NCBI GenBank assembly: GCA_019232665.1 | Contig: JAFANN010000259.1 | Span: 1 to 33,690, forward strand | Reading direction: 5' to 3' | Source of the DNA: Caulobacteraceae bacterium | Lineage (GTDB): Bacteria > Pseudomonadota > Alphaproteobacteria > Caulobacterales > Caulobacteraceae | Length of the DNA: 33,690 nt | In this document: one piece after another, positions 18,013 through 27,464 of the stretch | Layout: the number at the start of each line of letters is the position of its first letter | Numbering within the stretch: the first letter of the stretch is position 1 | The notes under the pieces: generated by a model | What the model was told of the DNA's origin: nothing | What the model saw: only the letters and a program-made list of their open reading frames with translations | Databases searched by the model: none | Program-made: the position numbers and the translations under genes

Positions 18013-18999
18013 TCAGGACGGGGGCTCGGCCGGGAGATCGGCAAGGTCGACGACTCCGGCGTTTCCCGCCTCGTCGCCCCAGGCAACCTGCCCTGTCTCC
18101 AGCACCGCCAGGGCCGCCAACGGGCCGCCGGGCTCAGCCATCACGATCTTGCGCTCCTCGTGAACGAGGTCGAGGGCGGCAATCCGTCCATCCTCGCTCG
18201 CGGCGGCGACCACACGCCCGGCGGGGTCGACGGCGAGACGTGCGGTCAGGCCGGGCAGCGAGATGTCCACCTGCAGCGCTTGTCGACCCATCGGCCCGTT
18301 GGCGCCGTTGAACGGCCACAGCACCAGCCCTGGCGCCCCTGCGGTGATCAGCCACTGGCCGCCGGCGGCGAAGCCCATACCTCTGACACGACCCTGGTAA
18401 CCGCTCATGGCCATGTCCTTTCCGTCGGAAAGCCGCCAGCCGTGCAGCGCCGGCTCCTGCATGGCCGAGACGACGAACTTCCCGTCGGGGCTGAACAGGA
18501 CGGCGAGGTGCGAGCCGGCGCAGCGCAGCATCACCGGCTTCTGCTCGGCGATGCGCGCGTACCAGAGAGCGACGCCGCCGTAGGTGGCGACGGCGAGACG
18601 GCGGCCCTTCGCATCGAAGGAGAGCGAGGCGGCCGAGGCGGAATGGGAGAATTCGCGCCGGAAGTCCGGCTTGGCCGTGTCGAGGACGACAGCGGTCTTG
18701 CCCGCCGCGGCTGCAACAAGACCGCTCTCCTGCGAGACGGCCAGCGACTCGATCCAGCGGCCCGGCAGGTTCAGCAGCTCGCGGCTCTCGTCCCGCGTGG
18801 ACCACACCAAGCGTCCGTCGTCCCCGCCGGTGAGCACGCCGACGCCGGAAGGATGCCGGGCGGCGGAGAGGATGGCGCCGTCGTGCGCCTCCCGTACGAT
18901 GTCGCCGCCCCATCGCAGCGTGCCGTCGCCAAGCGCGAAGACCGGCTGCCCTCCGTCGTCGACGATGGCGCTCACAAAGGCGTCGAAGCTGAATTCCAT
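18013..18999 (-). CDS. WD40/beta-propeller repeat protein
   Basis: From ATG at 18999: MEFSFDAFVSAIVDDGGQPVFALGDGTLRW...LAVLFSPDGKFVVSAMQEPALHGWRLSDGKDMAMSGYQGRVRGMGFAAGGQWLITAGAPGLVLWPF; recurring propeller-blade pattern. Confidence 0.85.
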   Translation of the reverse strand: MEFSFDAFVSAIVDDGGQPVFALGDGTLRWGGDIVREAHDGAILSAARHPSGVGVLTGGDDGRLVWSTRDESRELLNLPGRWIESLAVSQESGLVAAAAGKTAVVLDTAKPDFRREFSHSASAASLSFDAKGRRLAVATYGGVALWYARIAEQKPVMLRCAGSHLAVLFSPDGKFVVSAMQEPALHGWRLSDGKDMAMSGYQGRVRGMGFAAGGQWLITAGAPGLVLWPFNGANGPMGRQALQVDISLPGLTARLAVDPAGRVVAAASEDGRIAALDLVHEERKIVMAEPGGPLAALAVLETGQVAWGDEAGNAGVVDLADLPAEPPS

Positions 19000-19154
19000 G
19001 CCGCCCCGCTTAGCCGAAGCGGGCGTCCGCTGGCGAGACGCCATAGGGAATCATCCCGGGCTTTACATCCGCGTGGTTCCGCGCAATTGCATCGGGCGTA
19101 ATTTGAATGAGACCGGAGCGCCCCGAAGGCGGGAGCCCGGATGAGGAGCTTTGG

Positions 19155-19607
19155 ATGGCAGCGAAGATCGGCAGCGCCGGAGGGAGCAAGTTCGACCTCG
19201 GGCAGAACTCTGACATGAACGTTACCCCCTTCGTGGACGTCATGCTCGTGCTGCTAATCATATTCATGGTCGTGGCGCCGATCGCCACGACGTCGATCCG
19301 CATGGACATCCCGCCGGCGACGCCGCCCAAGAACGACAACTCCAAGCCGCCGACCTTCATCTCGATCAACGACGCCGGCCAGATCTACGTCTCGTTCGGC
19401 AAGAACGACATCCGCCCGTCGTCGATGGGCATGCTGCCCTACGACCTCGCCAAGTCCCTCGCCGTCGCCAACCCCACCAACGAGCGCATCTTCATCCGCG
19501 CCGACCGCCACGTGCCCTACGGCAAGTTCATGGAAGTGGTGAACCAGCTGCAGCTGGACGGCTATTACAAGGTCGGCCTGATCGCAGAGAACCTCGGCAC
19601 GAGCTGA
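19155..19607 (+). CDS. ExbD/TolR family biopolymer transport protein
   Basis: From ATG 19155: MAAKIGSAGGSKFDLGQNSDMNVTPFVDVMLVLLIIFMVVAPIATTSIRMDIPPATPP; MNVTPFVDVMLVLLIIFMV signature. Confidence 0.95.
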   Translation: MAAKIGSAGGSKFDLGQNSDMNVTPFVDVMLVLLIIFMVVAPIATTSIRMDIPPATPPKNDNSKPPTFISINDAGQIYVSFGKNDIRPSSMGMLPYDLAKSLAVANPTNERIFIRADRHVPYGKFMEVVNQLQLDGYYKVGLIAENLGTS

Positions 19608-19630
19608 TCGGCGACCATCGCCGGATACGG

Positions 19631-19660
19631 AAAGGGCCCCTCACGGGGCCCTTTTCTTTT
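19631..19660 (+). terminator. Rho-independent terminator of exbD-like gene
   Basis: AAAGGGCCCC TCAC GGGGCCCTTTTCTTTT 24 bp after the stop. Confidence 0.92.
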
Positions 19661-19706
19661 TGTCTCTCCCCTTCTGGCCACGCCATTCACACATCTCCTT
19701 TTTTCA

Positions 19707-19873
19707 TCTGTCATCCCGGGCCGTAGCGAGCTCGGCGTCGCCGGGCGAAGCGAGGACCCGGGACCTAGGTGACTGGGCGAGCCGCCGCGGTTCGCGAACC
19801 GCTGCGCCGTGGGCGTGGCCCTGGGTCCCGGGTCCTCGCTTCGCTGCGCTCGCTACGGCCCGGGATGACAGAG
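19707..19873. repeat. Long imperfect inverted repeat (REP/BIME-like intergenic element)
   Basis: Left arm TCTGTCATCCCGGGCCGTAGCGAGC...GCGAAGCGAGGACCCGGGACC, right arm its reverse complement GGTCCCGGGTCCTCGCTTCGCTGCGCTCGCTACGGCCCGGGATGACAGA; lies between convergent genes. Confidence 0.9.
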
Positions 19874-19918
19874 AAAATTGGAATCGAAGTGTGAATCCGG
19901 TAGCCAGAAGGGGAGGGA

Positions 19919-20977
19919 CTAGGCCGCGCACGCCTCGAGGCTCTTCCGCAGGTCGGCTTCGTCGAGGCCGCGGCCGATGAAGACCATGCGGCTTTCCCTC
20001 GGCTCGTCGTCGCGCCAGGGCCGCTGCAGGTCGCCTTCCAGCATCATGTGCACGGCCTGGAACACCAACCGGCGATCCTCGCCGGCGACGTTCAGGATCC
20101 CCTTCGCCCGCAGGATGTCCTGGCCCTTGGTCTGCAGCAGGTCGTTCAGCCAGCGGGTGAACTTGCCGCCGTCGAGCGCCCGGTCGAGGCGCAGCGAGAC
20201 CCCGGCGATATCGTCCTCATGCTGGTGGCCGCGCGGACCGTCATGATCGTGATCGTCGTGATGATCGTGATCGTGGTCGTGGTCGCAGTCGGGACCGTGG
20301 ACATGTCCCGCCTCTCCATGCGCCGGATTGAGGAAGTCCGGCTCCAGGGCCGTGATCCGCTCCAGGTCGAAGCCGCCGCGGCCGAGCACCGCCTCGAGCG
20401 GCACGTTCGAGCGAACGGCGCGATGGATCAGGGCCAGCGGGTTGAGCCCGTGCAGGCGCGCCTCGATCCGCGCCAGCTCCGCCTCGTCCACGAGATCGGC
20501 CTTGTTGAGCACGATCTGGTCGGCGAAGGCGACCTGCTCGCGCGCCTCCTTGCTGTCGTCCAACGTGGAGGGGCCGTGCAGGGCGTCGAAGACGGTGGTG
20601 ACCGAGTCCAGGCGCGTGCGCGCCTTGACGTCCTCGTCGACGAAGAAGGTCTGGGCGACGGGACCGGGATCGGCGAGGCCCGTCGTCTCGACGACGATGG
20701 CGTCGAAGCCCCGCTTGGCGTTCGCCTGTCGCTTCATCAGCCCCTGCAGCACCCGGATCAGGTCGCCCCGCACGGTGCAGCAGACGCAGCCGTTGTTCAT
20801 CTCGAAGACTTCTTCGTCCGCGCCCACGACGAGGTCGCCGTCGATGCCGATCTCGCCGAACTCGTTGACGATCACGGCGTAGCGCTTCCCGTGGTCCTCT
20901 GAGAGGATGCGGTTGAGCAGGGTGGTCTTGCCGGCGCCGAGGTAGCCGGTGAGGACGGTCACGGGGATCTGAGACAT
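19919..20977 (-). CDS. CobW/ZNG1-type G3E GTPase (metal chaperone-like)
   Basis: MSQIPVTVLTGYLGAGKTTLLNRIL...NEFGEIGIDGDLVV...EEVFEMNNGCVCCTVRGDLIRVLQGL (GCVCC metal-binding motif), HVHGPDCDHDHDHDHHDDHDHD linker, CobW C-terminal domain. Confidence 0.96.
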   Translation of the reverse strand: MSQIPVTVLTGYLGAGKTTLLNRILSEDHGKRYAVIVNEFGEIGIDGDLVVGADEEVFEMNNGCVCCTVRGDLIRVLQGLMKRQANAKRGFDAIVVETTGLADPGPVAQTFFVDEDVKARTRLDSVTTVFDALHGPSTLDDSKEAREQVAFADQIVLNKADLVDEAELARIEARLHGLNPLALIHRAVRSNVPLEAVLGRGGFDLERITALEPDFLNPAHGEAGHVHGPDCDHDHDHDHHDDHDHDGPRGHQHEDDIAGVSLRLDRALDGGKFTRWLNDLLQTKGQDILRAKGILNVAGEDRRLVFQAVHMMLEGDLQRPWRDDEPRESRMVFIGRGLDEADLRKSLEACAA

Positions 20978-21100
20978 GGCCGCCAAGATAGGAAGCGACC
21001 GGGCGGGCGCGCAACGGCGTCGCCACCGTTCGGGCTGCGCTTGAATTTCCGGCGGGCCCGGCAGTGAGCTATAGCCCTCGCCGGATCGCTGGAGACGCCG

Positions 21101-23296
21101 ATGAGCCGCCGCAAGACCGTCGCATACGCAGCCCTGTTGCTTTGCGGCCTGGCGCCTGCCGCCTGGGGGGCCGATCCCCTGGCCCCCGTCGGGGTGGGTC
21201 CGCGTCCCGCCCCTCCGCCTGCGCGGCCGGTCGTCGAGACGCTCTACGGGACCAAGGTCACCGACGACTTTCGGTACATGGAGGCGCTGGATCCGCAGAC
21301 CATCGCCTGGATGAAGGCCCAGGGGGCCTACACGCGGCGGGTGCTCGACGCGATTGCGCCTCTGGCCGGGGTCAAGACCAGGACCGCCGCCTTCTCGGGA
21401 AGCTTCGGCTTCATCCAGGCTTATGCGACCTTCGGCGGCCGCGCCTTCTATCAGGAGCGTGCGCCCGGGTCCGACGCCTTCGACCTGATGGTCCGCGAGC
21501 CGGACGGCCAAGTGCGCACGGTGATCGACGTGGCGGCGTTGCGGGCCGCTCACGGCGGCACGCCGTATGCGATCAACTACATCATGCCTTCGCCCGACGG
21601 CTCGAAGGTGGCCGCCGGCGTCTCGGCGGGAGGATCGGAGGACGCCGACCTCTTCGTCTATGACGCAGCCACGGGCGCGCAGATCGGCGGGCCGATCGAT
21701 CGCGCGCAGTTCGGTCCGACCAGCTGGAGCGCCGATTCCAAGACGCTCTATTTCATCCGCCTGCAGGAGCTCCGGCCGGGCGCCTCGCCGAGCGATAAGT
21801 ACCTGAACGTCAGCCTGGACGCCTGGGACCTCAGGTCCGCGCCCGTGGTCCTGCTGGGGGCGACGACAGGCCGCGGGCCGGCTTTCTCGGCCACCGAGTC
21901 GCCGGCGCTGGAAATCATTCCCGGATCATCCGTCGCCGTGCTCGTTTCCCAGAACGGCGTGCAGAACGAGATCAAGGTCTGGACCGCCCCCGCCAGCGAA
22001 GCGGCGCGTCCCGACGCGCCCTGGAAGCTGCTGGCGGACCGCTCCGAGGGGATCACCAGCCTCGACGCCCGTGGCGACGAGCTGTTCCTGCTCTCGCACA
22101 AGGACGCGCCGACCTTCCAAGTGCTCGTCCTGAAGGGGGGCCAGGACCTTACCCAGGCGAAGGTCCTGGTGCCCGCCCGGCCCGACCGGGTGATCGAAGG
22201 TGTCCACGCGGCCTCCGACGCGCTCTATGTGACGGTGCGCGACGGCGTCTATTCGCACCTCCTGCGCATCCCGGCTGGGACCGAGCGGATCGAGGAGGTC
22301 GCCCTGCCCGTCCACGGTCACGCCGGGGAGGTGTTCAGCGACTCCCGTTTTCCGGGCGTGATCGTCGACATGTCGAGCTGGACGACCCAGCCGACCCTGT
22401 TCCGCTACAATCCCGCCGACGGCAAATTCTCCGAGATCCATGTCGGCGTCCGCGGCGACATCGACCCGGCAGGATTCCAGGTCAGCGACCTGAAAGCCCG
22501 CGCGCGCGATGGCGTCGAGGTCCCCCTCTCCCTGATCCAGCCGAAGGGCGCGTCGGGGCCTCAACCGACCGTGGTCGAGGCTTACGGCGCCTATGGCATC
22601 TCCAACCTCGCCGACTTCTCGACCCGCCGCGCGGAAATGATGAAGGAGGGGATCACCTACGCCATCTGCCACGTCCGCGGCGGCGGGGAGCTGGGCGAGG
22701 CCTGGCGGCTGGGCGGCAAGGACGCCGACAAGCCCAACACCTGGCGCGACCTGATCGCCTGTGGCGAGGACCTCGTCGCCAGCGGCGTCACGACCAAGGA
22801 TAAGCTGTTCATCATCGGCGGGTCGGCCGGCGGGATCACCATGGGGCGGGCGATGGAGGAGCGGCCGGAGCTCTTCGCGGGTGTGATGGACCTGGTCCCC
22901 GACGCCAACTCGGCCCGCGCGGAGTTCATGCCCAGCGGTCCGCTCAACATTCCCGAGTTCGGGACGATCAAGACCGAGCAGGGCTTCCACAACCTTTATG
23001 AGATGGACGCCTACCTGCACGTAAAGAGCGGCGTCGCCTATCCAGCGGTCATGATCACCACCGGCCTCAACGACCCGCGCGTGGCGCCCTGGGAGCCGGC
23101 CAAGTTCGCCGCCGCCCTCGAGGCGGCCGGCGCGCCGAATCCCGTGTTGCTGCGGATCGACGAGCAGGCCGGCCACGGCATCGGCTCGACCCGGACCCAG
23201 GGCGACCTGCTGAGCGCCGACGAGATCGCCTTCGTCTTCTGGCGATCCGGCCGGCCCGGCTGGCGCCCCGACGCGGGTGCGGAGACTGCAAAGTGA
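21101..23296 (+). CDS. Prolyl oligopeptidase (S9A) family serine peptidase
   Basis: Signal peptide, VTDDFRYMEALD...; catalytic domain VEAYGAYGISNLADFSTRRAEMMKEG...HVRGGGELGEAWRLGGK...KLFIIGGSAGGITMGRAMEERPELFAG. Confidence 0.95.
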   Translation: MSRRKTVAYAALLLCGLAPAAWGADPLAPVGVGPRPAPPPARPVVETLYGTKVTDDFRYMEALDPQTIAWMKAQGAYTRRVLDAIAPLAGVKTRTAAFSGSFGFIQAYATFGGRAFYQERAPGSDAFDLMVREPDGQVRTVIDVAALRAAHGGTPYAINYIMPSPDGSKVAAGVSAGGSEDADLFVYDAATGAQIGGPIDRAQFGPTSWSADSKTLYFIRLQELRPGASPSDKYLNVSLDAWDLRSAPVVLLGATTGRGPAFSATESPALEIIPGSSVAVLVSQNGVQNEIKVWTAPASEAARPDAPWKLLADRSEGITSLDARGDELFLLSHKDAPTFQVLVLKGGQDLTQAKVLVPARPDRVIEGVHAASDALYVTVRDGVYSHLLRIPAGTERIEEVALPVHGHAGEVFSDSRFPGVIVDMSSWTTQPTLFRYNPADGKFSEIHVGVRGDIDPAGFQVSDLKARARDGVEVPLSLIQPKGASGPQPTVVEAYGAYGISNLADFSTRRAEMMKEGITYAICHVRGGGELGEAWRLGGKDADKPNTWRDLIACGEDLVASGVTTKDKLFIIGGSAGGITMGRAMEERPELFAGVMDLVPDANSARAEFMPSGPLNIPEFGTIKTEQGFHNLYEMDAYLHVKSGVAYPAVMITTGLNDPRVAPWEPAKFAAALEAAGAPNPVLLRIDEQAGHGIGSTRTQGDLLSADEIAFVFWRSGRPGWRPDAGAETAK

Positions 23297-23308
23297 AGCC
23301 CGGCCGCC

Positions 23309-23336
23309 TTGACTCGGGGGGAGCCACGAGTATAGG
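23309..23336 (+). promoter_or_regulatory. Predicted sigma70-type promoter for rplU-rpmA
   Basis: TTGACT - 16 nt - TATAGG located ~90 bp upstream of the rplU start. Confidence 0.55.
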
Positions 23337-23347
23337 TCCCACCCCTT

Positions 23348-23370
23348 CGCCCGCGGAATTCTCGCGGGCG
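23348..23370 (+). promoter_or_regulatory. rplU 5' leader hairpin
   Basis: CGCCCGCG GAATTCT CGCGGGCG perfect 8-bp stem followed by ATCGCGTTTT, between the predicted promoter and rplU ATG. Confidence 0.5.
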
Positions 23371-23423
23371 ATCGCGTTTTCACGTCTGTGACTTTAGACT
23401 TCCGACCTTAAGGGCCTCGACAA

Positions 23424-23879
23424 ATGTACGCTGTGATCAGGACCGGCGGCAAACAGTACCGGGTTCAGCCCGGCGACCTGCTGGTCGTCGAGAAGCTCGA
23501 CGGCGACCCCGGCGCGGCCGTGGCCTTCGACGAGGTGCTGATGCTCGGCGACGATGCCGCCGTCACCGTGGGCGCCCCCCTGATCGAGGGCGCCAGCGTG
23601 AGCGCTACGCTGGTGGAGACCCGCAAGGGCGACAAGATCAAGGTCTTCAAGAAGATCCGCCGCCAGGGCTACCGCCGCACCCAGGGCCACCGCCAGTTCG
23701 AGACCGTCCTGCGCGTCACCGGCATCGCCGGCGCCGGCCAGGAGGCGAAGTGGGACGGCAAGGTCGACCTCACCCCGATGTCGGTGATCAAGGCCCGCGC
23801 CCAGAACCTCGCCCGCAGCCAGGAAGCCGCCGCGCAGAAGGCCGAAGCCCGCGCCGCGCGCAAGGCTCCCCAGGCCTGA
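23424..23879 (+). CDS. rplU: 50S ribosomal protein L21
   Basis: MYAVIRTGGKQYRVQPGDLLVVEKLDGDPGAAVAFDEVLMLG...KIKVFKKIRRQGYRRTQGHRQ. Confidence 0.98.
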   Translation: MYAVIRTGGKQYRVQPGDLLVVEKLDGDPGAAVAFDEVLMLGDDAAVTVGAPLIEGASVSATLVETRKGDKIKVFKKIRRQGYRRTQGHRQFETVLRVTGIAGAGQEAKWDGKVDLTPMSVIKARAQNLARSQEAAAQKAEARAARKAPQA

Positions 23880-23908
23880 CGCGCAAGACCAAGATTTAGG
23901 AGCAGACC

Positions 23909-24190
23909 ATGGCTCACAAGAAATCCGGCGGTTCGTCCAGCAACGGCCGCGACTCGCACTCCAAGCGCCTCGGCGTGAAGAAGTTCGGCGGCGAAGCTGT
24001 CCTCGCCGGTAACATCCTCGTACGCCAGCGCGGAACCAAGTGGTGGCCGGGCGAGAACGTCGGCATGGGCCGGGACCACACCCTCTTCGCGACCGTCGAT
24101 GGCGCGGTGAAGTTTACGACCAAGAAGGGTGACCGAACCTACGTCAACGTCACGCCGGCCCAGCCGGCCGCGGCCCAGGCCGCCGAGTAG
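23909..24190 (+). CDS. rpmA: 50S ribosomal protein L27
   Basis: [61 protein letters not shown]. Confidence 0.98.
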   Translation: MAHKKSGGSSSNGRDSHSKRLGVKKFGGEAVLAGNILVRQRGTKWWPGENVGMGRDHTLFATVDGAVKFTTKKGDRTYVNVTPAQPAAAQAAE

Positions 24191-24217
24191 CGATCCGCAA
24201 AAGACCCTCCAAGTCTT

Positions 24218-24245
24218 CCGGATCGCTGAGAGACCAGCGATCCGG
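24218..24245 (+). terminator. Stem-loop downstream of rpmA
   Basis: CCGGATCGCT GAGAGACC AGCGATCCGG perfect 10-bp stem; no T-tract so termination role uncertain. Confidence 0.45.
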
Positions 24246-24343
24246 ACCAGCCTGACGCGCGGGCGCCCCGGATCGGGACAACCGCCCGCGCCAAGCTCAG
24301 GGCCCTCCTCACGAAAGACGAGGTTGGCCCGGGCCGGGAGGGT

Positions 24344-24883
24344 TTGATGACTGCCTTGGAAGCCGCACGGCCGGCTTTGCACACGCCAAGACTGAAGCTG
24401 CGGTTCCCGCGGCCGTCCGACGCGCCCGAAATCGCCTGGTACGCCAACGACATCGACGTGGCGCGAATGACGACGGGCATCCCCCATCCCTACGGTTTGG
24501 AGCAGGCCCGCAGCTTCCTCGAGCGGGTCGAGGCGATGAATCCGGACGAGGAGGCCCTGTTCGCCATCGAGGCGCCAGGCGAGGGCGTCATCGGCCTGAT
24601 CGGATTTCACAACAACGACGAAGACGCCTGCGAGATCGGCTACTGGCTGGGCCGGCCGTACTGGAACCGCGGCCTGATGACCGAGGCCGTCTGCGGGGCG
24701 GTGGCGTGGGCCGCGCGCACCTGGGGCCGCCGCTACATCGTCTCCGGCCACTTCGCCGACAACGACGCGTCCGGCCGCGTGCTGATCAAGGCTCACTTCC
24801 TCTACACCGGCGAGGTCCGCTGGCGCTTCTCCCTCGCCCGTGGCGAGGCTGCGCCGACGCGGATGATGGTCTGGCTCGCATGA
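24344..24883 (+). CDS. GNAT family N-acetyltransferase (RimJ/RimL type)
   Basis: LHTPRLKLRFPRPSDAPEIAWYANDIDVARMTTGIPHPY...IGLIGFHNNDEDACEIGYWLGRPYWNRGLMTEAVCGAVAWAA...NDASGRVLIKAHF. Confidence 0.95.
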   Translation: MMTALEAARPALHTPRLKLRFPRPSDAPEIAWYANDIDVARMTTGIPHPYGLEQARSFLERVEAMNPDEEALFAIEAPGEGVIGLIGFHNNDEDACEIGYWLGRPYWNRGLMTEAVCGAVAWAARTWGRRYIVSGHFADNDASGRVLIKAHFLYTGEVRWRFSLARGEAAPTRMMVWLA

Positions 24884-24911
24884 GGCAGAAGGATCACCTT
24901 CGGACGGGGGG

Positions 24912-24940
24912 CTGACAGAGCTTCGGAAAGGGCCTATATC
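24912..24940 (+). promoter_or_regulatory. Predicted sigma70-type promoter upstream of rimP-nusA-infB operon
   Basis: CTGACA - 17 nt - TATATC. Confidence 0.55.
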
Positions 24941-24978
24941 CTCCTCAACATCGTCCGATAGCGCTGGATGGCGCTTTC

Positions 24979-25009
24979 GAGCGGCGGCCCGCAAGGCCCG
25001 CCGCTTTTT
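24979..25009 (+). terminator. Intrinsic terminator / candidate attenuator in rimP leader
   Basis: AGCGGCGG CCCGCAAGGC CCGCCGCTTTTTG: GC-rich stem and T-run, downstream of the predicted promoter and 40 nt upstream of rimP. Confidence 0.75.
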
Positions 25010-25048
25010 GTTTGGCTATCCGAGCTGTCCTGTTCGAGGGACTCATCC

Positions 25049-25642
25049 GTGCTGCGCGGCAAAACCGCCGAGGACCAGAAGCTGTTGCAGCTGCTCGACC
25101 CCGTCGCCGAGGCAGCGGGCTTCGAGATCGTCCGCCTGCGGTTGATGGGCGGGACCGGGCACGGCCGACGCCTGCAGGTGATGGCCGAGCAGCCGGACGG
25201 AACCATGCTGGTCGAGGACTGCGCGCGCCTCGCCCGCGCCCTGTCGCAGGTGCTCGACGCGACCGACCCCATCTCGGGCGAATACGTCCTGGAGGTGTCC
25301 AGTCCGGGCGTCGACCGGCCGCTGACGCGGCTGAAGGATTTCGAGACCTACGAGGGCTGCGAGGCCCGCCTTGAGATCGATCGCCTCGCCGAGGGACGCA
25401 AGCGCTTCCGCGGCGAACTCGCCGGCCTCGACGGCCAGAACGTCGCGATCAACCTCGAGGGCGAGACCGAAACGGCTCTGCTGCCCTTCGAATGGCTGAC
25501 CGAAGCCAAGCTCGTGATCACCGACGCCCTGCTCAAGCGGGGCGCGGAGGCCAGGGCGGCCCGCCTGGAGCGGGAAAACACTCTGGAGCACGGCGGTAAG
25601 GACGCCGGCGCTCCACACGAGGACCAAGAGGAAGGACCATGA
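25049..25642 (+). CDS. rimP: Ribosome maturation factor RimP
   Basis: GTG start; [98 protein letters not shown]. Confidence 0.97.
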   Translation: MLRGKTAEDQKLLQLLDPVAEAAGFEIVRLRLMGGTGHGRRLQVMAEQPDGTMLVEDCARLARALSQVLDATDPISGEYVLEVSSPGVDRPLTRLKDFETYEGCEARLEIDRLAEGRKRFRGELAGLDGQNVAINLEGETETALLPFEWLTEAKLVITDALLKRGAEARAARLERENTLEHGGKDAGAPHEDQEEGP

Positions 25643-27336
25643 CCACCATCAGCGGTATCTCCGCCAACCGTCAGGAGCTGCTCCTGATCGCCGACGCCGT
25701 GGCGCGCGAGAAGTCGATCGAGCGCGAGATCGTCATCGAGGCGATCGAAGAGGCGATCCAGAAGGCCGCCCGCACCCGCTACGGCGCCGAGCACGACATC
25801 CGGGTCAAGATGGACCCCAAGACCGGCGAGACCACTATCACCCGCGTGGTGACCGTGGTCGACGACGACTTCGGCGCCGGCGTTGGCGCAGCCGAGGGCG
25901 AGGAAGGCGTCGAGACGTTCAACGACTACGCTCAGCGGCGCCTGTCGGACGCACTGAAGACCGATCCGGAGGCCGAGGTCGGCAAGACCTATGTCGAGAC
26001 CCTGCCGCCGTTCGACTTCGGCCGCGTGCAGACCCAGATGGCCCGCCAGGTCGTGATGGGGAAGGTCCGCGAGGCCGAGCGCGAGCGCCAGTACGAAGAG
26101 TTCAAGGACCGCGTCGGCGAGATCGTCAACGGCGTCGCCAAGCGGGTCGAATACGGCAACGTCATCGTCGACCTCGGCCGTGGCGAAGGCATCATGCGCC
26201 GCGACCAGTCGATCCCACGCGAGGCCTTCCAGGTCGGCGACCGCGTGCGGGCCTACATCTACGACGTCCGACGCGAAGCGAAGGGGCCGCAGATCATGCT
26301 CTCCCGCGCCCACGGCGGGTTCATGGCCAAGCTGTTCGCGCAGGAAGTGCCGGAGGTCTACGATGGGGTGATCGAGATCCGCGCCGTGGCGCGTGATCCG
26401 GGCAGCCGCGCCAAGATGGCGGTGGTCTCCAATGACAGCTCGATCGACCCCGTAGGCGCGTGCGTGGGCATGCGCGGCAGCCGTGTGCAGGCGGTCGTCG
26501 CCGAGCTGCAGGGCGAGAAGATCGACATCATCCAGTGGAATCCCGACGAGGCGACGTTCCTCGTCAACGCTCTCGCCCCCGCGGAAGTCACCAAGGTGGT
26601 GATGGACGAGGAGGACGAGCGGGTCGAAGTCGTTGTGCCCGACGAGCAGCTCTCTTTGGCCATCGGCCGGCGCGGGCAGAACGTGCGCCTCGCCAGCCAG
26701 CTGACCGGCTGGCAGATCGACATCATGACCGAAAGCCAGGAGAGCGAGCGCCGCCAGCGCGAGTTCGCCGAGCGCACGGCCATGTTCCAGGAAGCCCTGG
26801 ACGTGGACGAGGTCATCGCCCAGCTGCTGGTCACCGAGGGCTTCGCCTCGGTCGAGGACGTGGCCTACGTCGATCCGGGCGAGATCGCCAGCATCGAGGG
26901 CTTCGACGAGGACACCGCCGAGGAGCTGCAGGCCCGCGCCCGCGACTACCTCGACAAGGAAGCGGCCGAATACGACGCGCGGCGCCGGGAGCTGGGCGTC
27001 GAGGACGCCCTGCTCGAGATCGAGGGCGTCACCCTGCCCATGACGGTCGCCTTCGGCGAGAACGAGGTGAAGACCGTCGAGGACCTCGCCGGCCTCGTCC
27101 CCGACGACATCCGCGGCTACTACGAGACCAAGAACGGCGAGCGCGTGCGCGAGCCCGGGATCCTCGAATCGATGGAGCTGTCCGCCGAGGACGCCGAACG
27201 CCTGATCATGCGCGCGCGGGTAGCCGTCGGCTGGATCGAGGCGCCGCCCGAGGAGGAAGAGGTCGAAGGCGAGTTCGAAGGCGAACCCGAACCCTACGAC
27301 GAAGCCGCCGCCGTCTTCGGAGACAGCCAGCGCTGA
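25639..27336 (+). CDS. nusA: Transcription termination/antitermination factor NusA
   Basis: [33 protein letters not shown]...[35 protein letters not shown]...[31 protein letters not shown]. Confidence 0.98.
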   Translation: MTTISGISANRQELLLIADAVAREKSIEREIVIEAIEEAIQKAARTRYGAEHDIRVKMDPKTGETTITRVVTVVDDDFGAGVGAAEGEEGVETFNDYAQRRLSDALKTDPEAEVGKTYVETLPPFDFGRVQTQMARQVVMGKVREAERERQYEEFKDRVGEIVNGVAKRVEYGNVIVDLGRGEGIMRRDQSIPREAFQVGDRVRAYIYDVRREAKGPQIMLSRAHGGFMAKLFAQEVPEVYDGVIEIRAVARDPGSRAKMAVVSNDSSIDPVGACVGMRGSRVQAVVAELQGEKIDIIQWNPDEATFLVNALAPAEVTKVVMDEEDERVEVVVPDEQLSLAIGRRGQNVRLASQLTGWQIDIMTESQESERRQREFAERTAMFQEALDVDEVIAQLLVTEGFASVEDVAYVDPGEIASIEGFDEDTAEELQARARDYLDKEAAEYDARRRELGVEDALLEIEGVTLPMTVAFGENEVKTVEDLAGLVPDDIRGYYETKNGERVREPGILESMELSAEDAERLIMRARVAVGWIEAPPEEEEVEGEFEGEPEPYDEAAAVFGDSQR

Positions 27337-27354
27337 GTTTCGTCCCTCCCCAGT

Positions 27355-27425
27355 CGCTCTCCTCCCCCTTCACGGGGGAGGTGGATCGGCCCGCGGAGCG
27401 GGACGAGACGGAGGGGGAAGGCGGC
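27355..27425 (+). repeat. Intergenic GC-rich repeat, copy A
   Basis: CGCTCTCCTCCCCCTTCACGGGGGAGGTGGATCGGCCCGCGGAGCGGGACGAGACGGAGGGGGAAGGC; similar to copies B and C. Confidence 0.85.
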
Positions 27426-27464
27426 GGCCCAGATGCAGGGGATCGTCCCCAACCGCAAGTGGGG

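Noticed and set aside
19660-19980. Small ORFs on both strands at the 19.7-19.9 kb palindrome
   Set aside because: They mirror each other (SSRAVAS... on both strands) because the DNA is an inverted repeat; not genes
20048-20902. 284-aa plus-strand ORF with MIVIVVMIVIVVVVAVGTV
   Set aside because: Apparent transmembrane stretch is just the antisense of the His/Asp-rich CobW linker
21926-23383. 485-aa minus-strand ORF antisense to the prolyl oligopeptidase
   Set aside because: Shadow ORF, no recognisable domain
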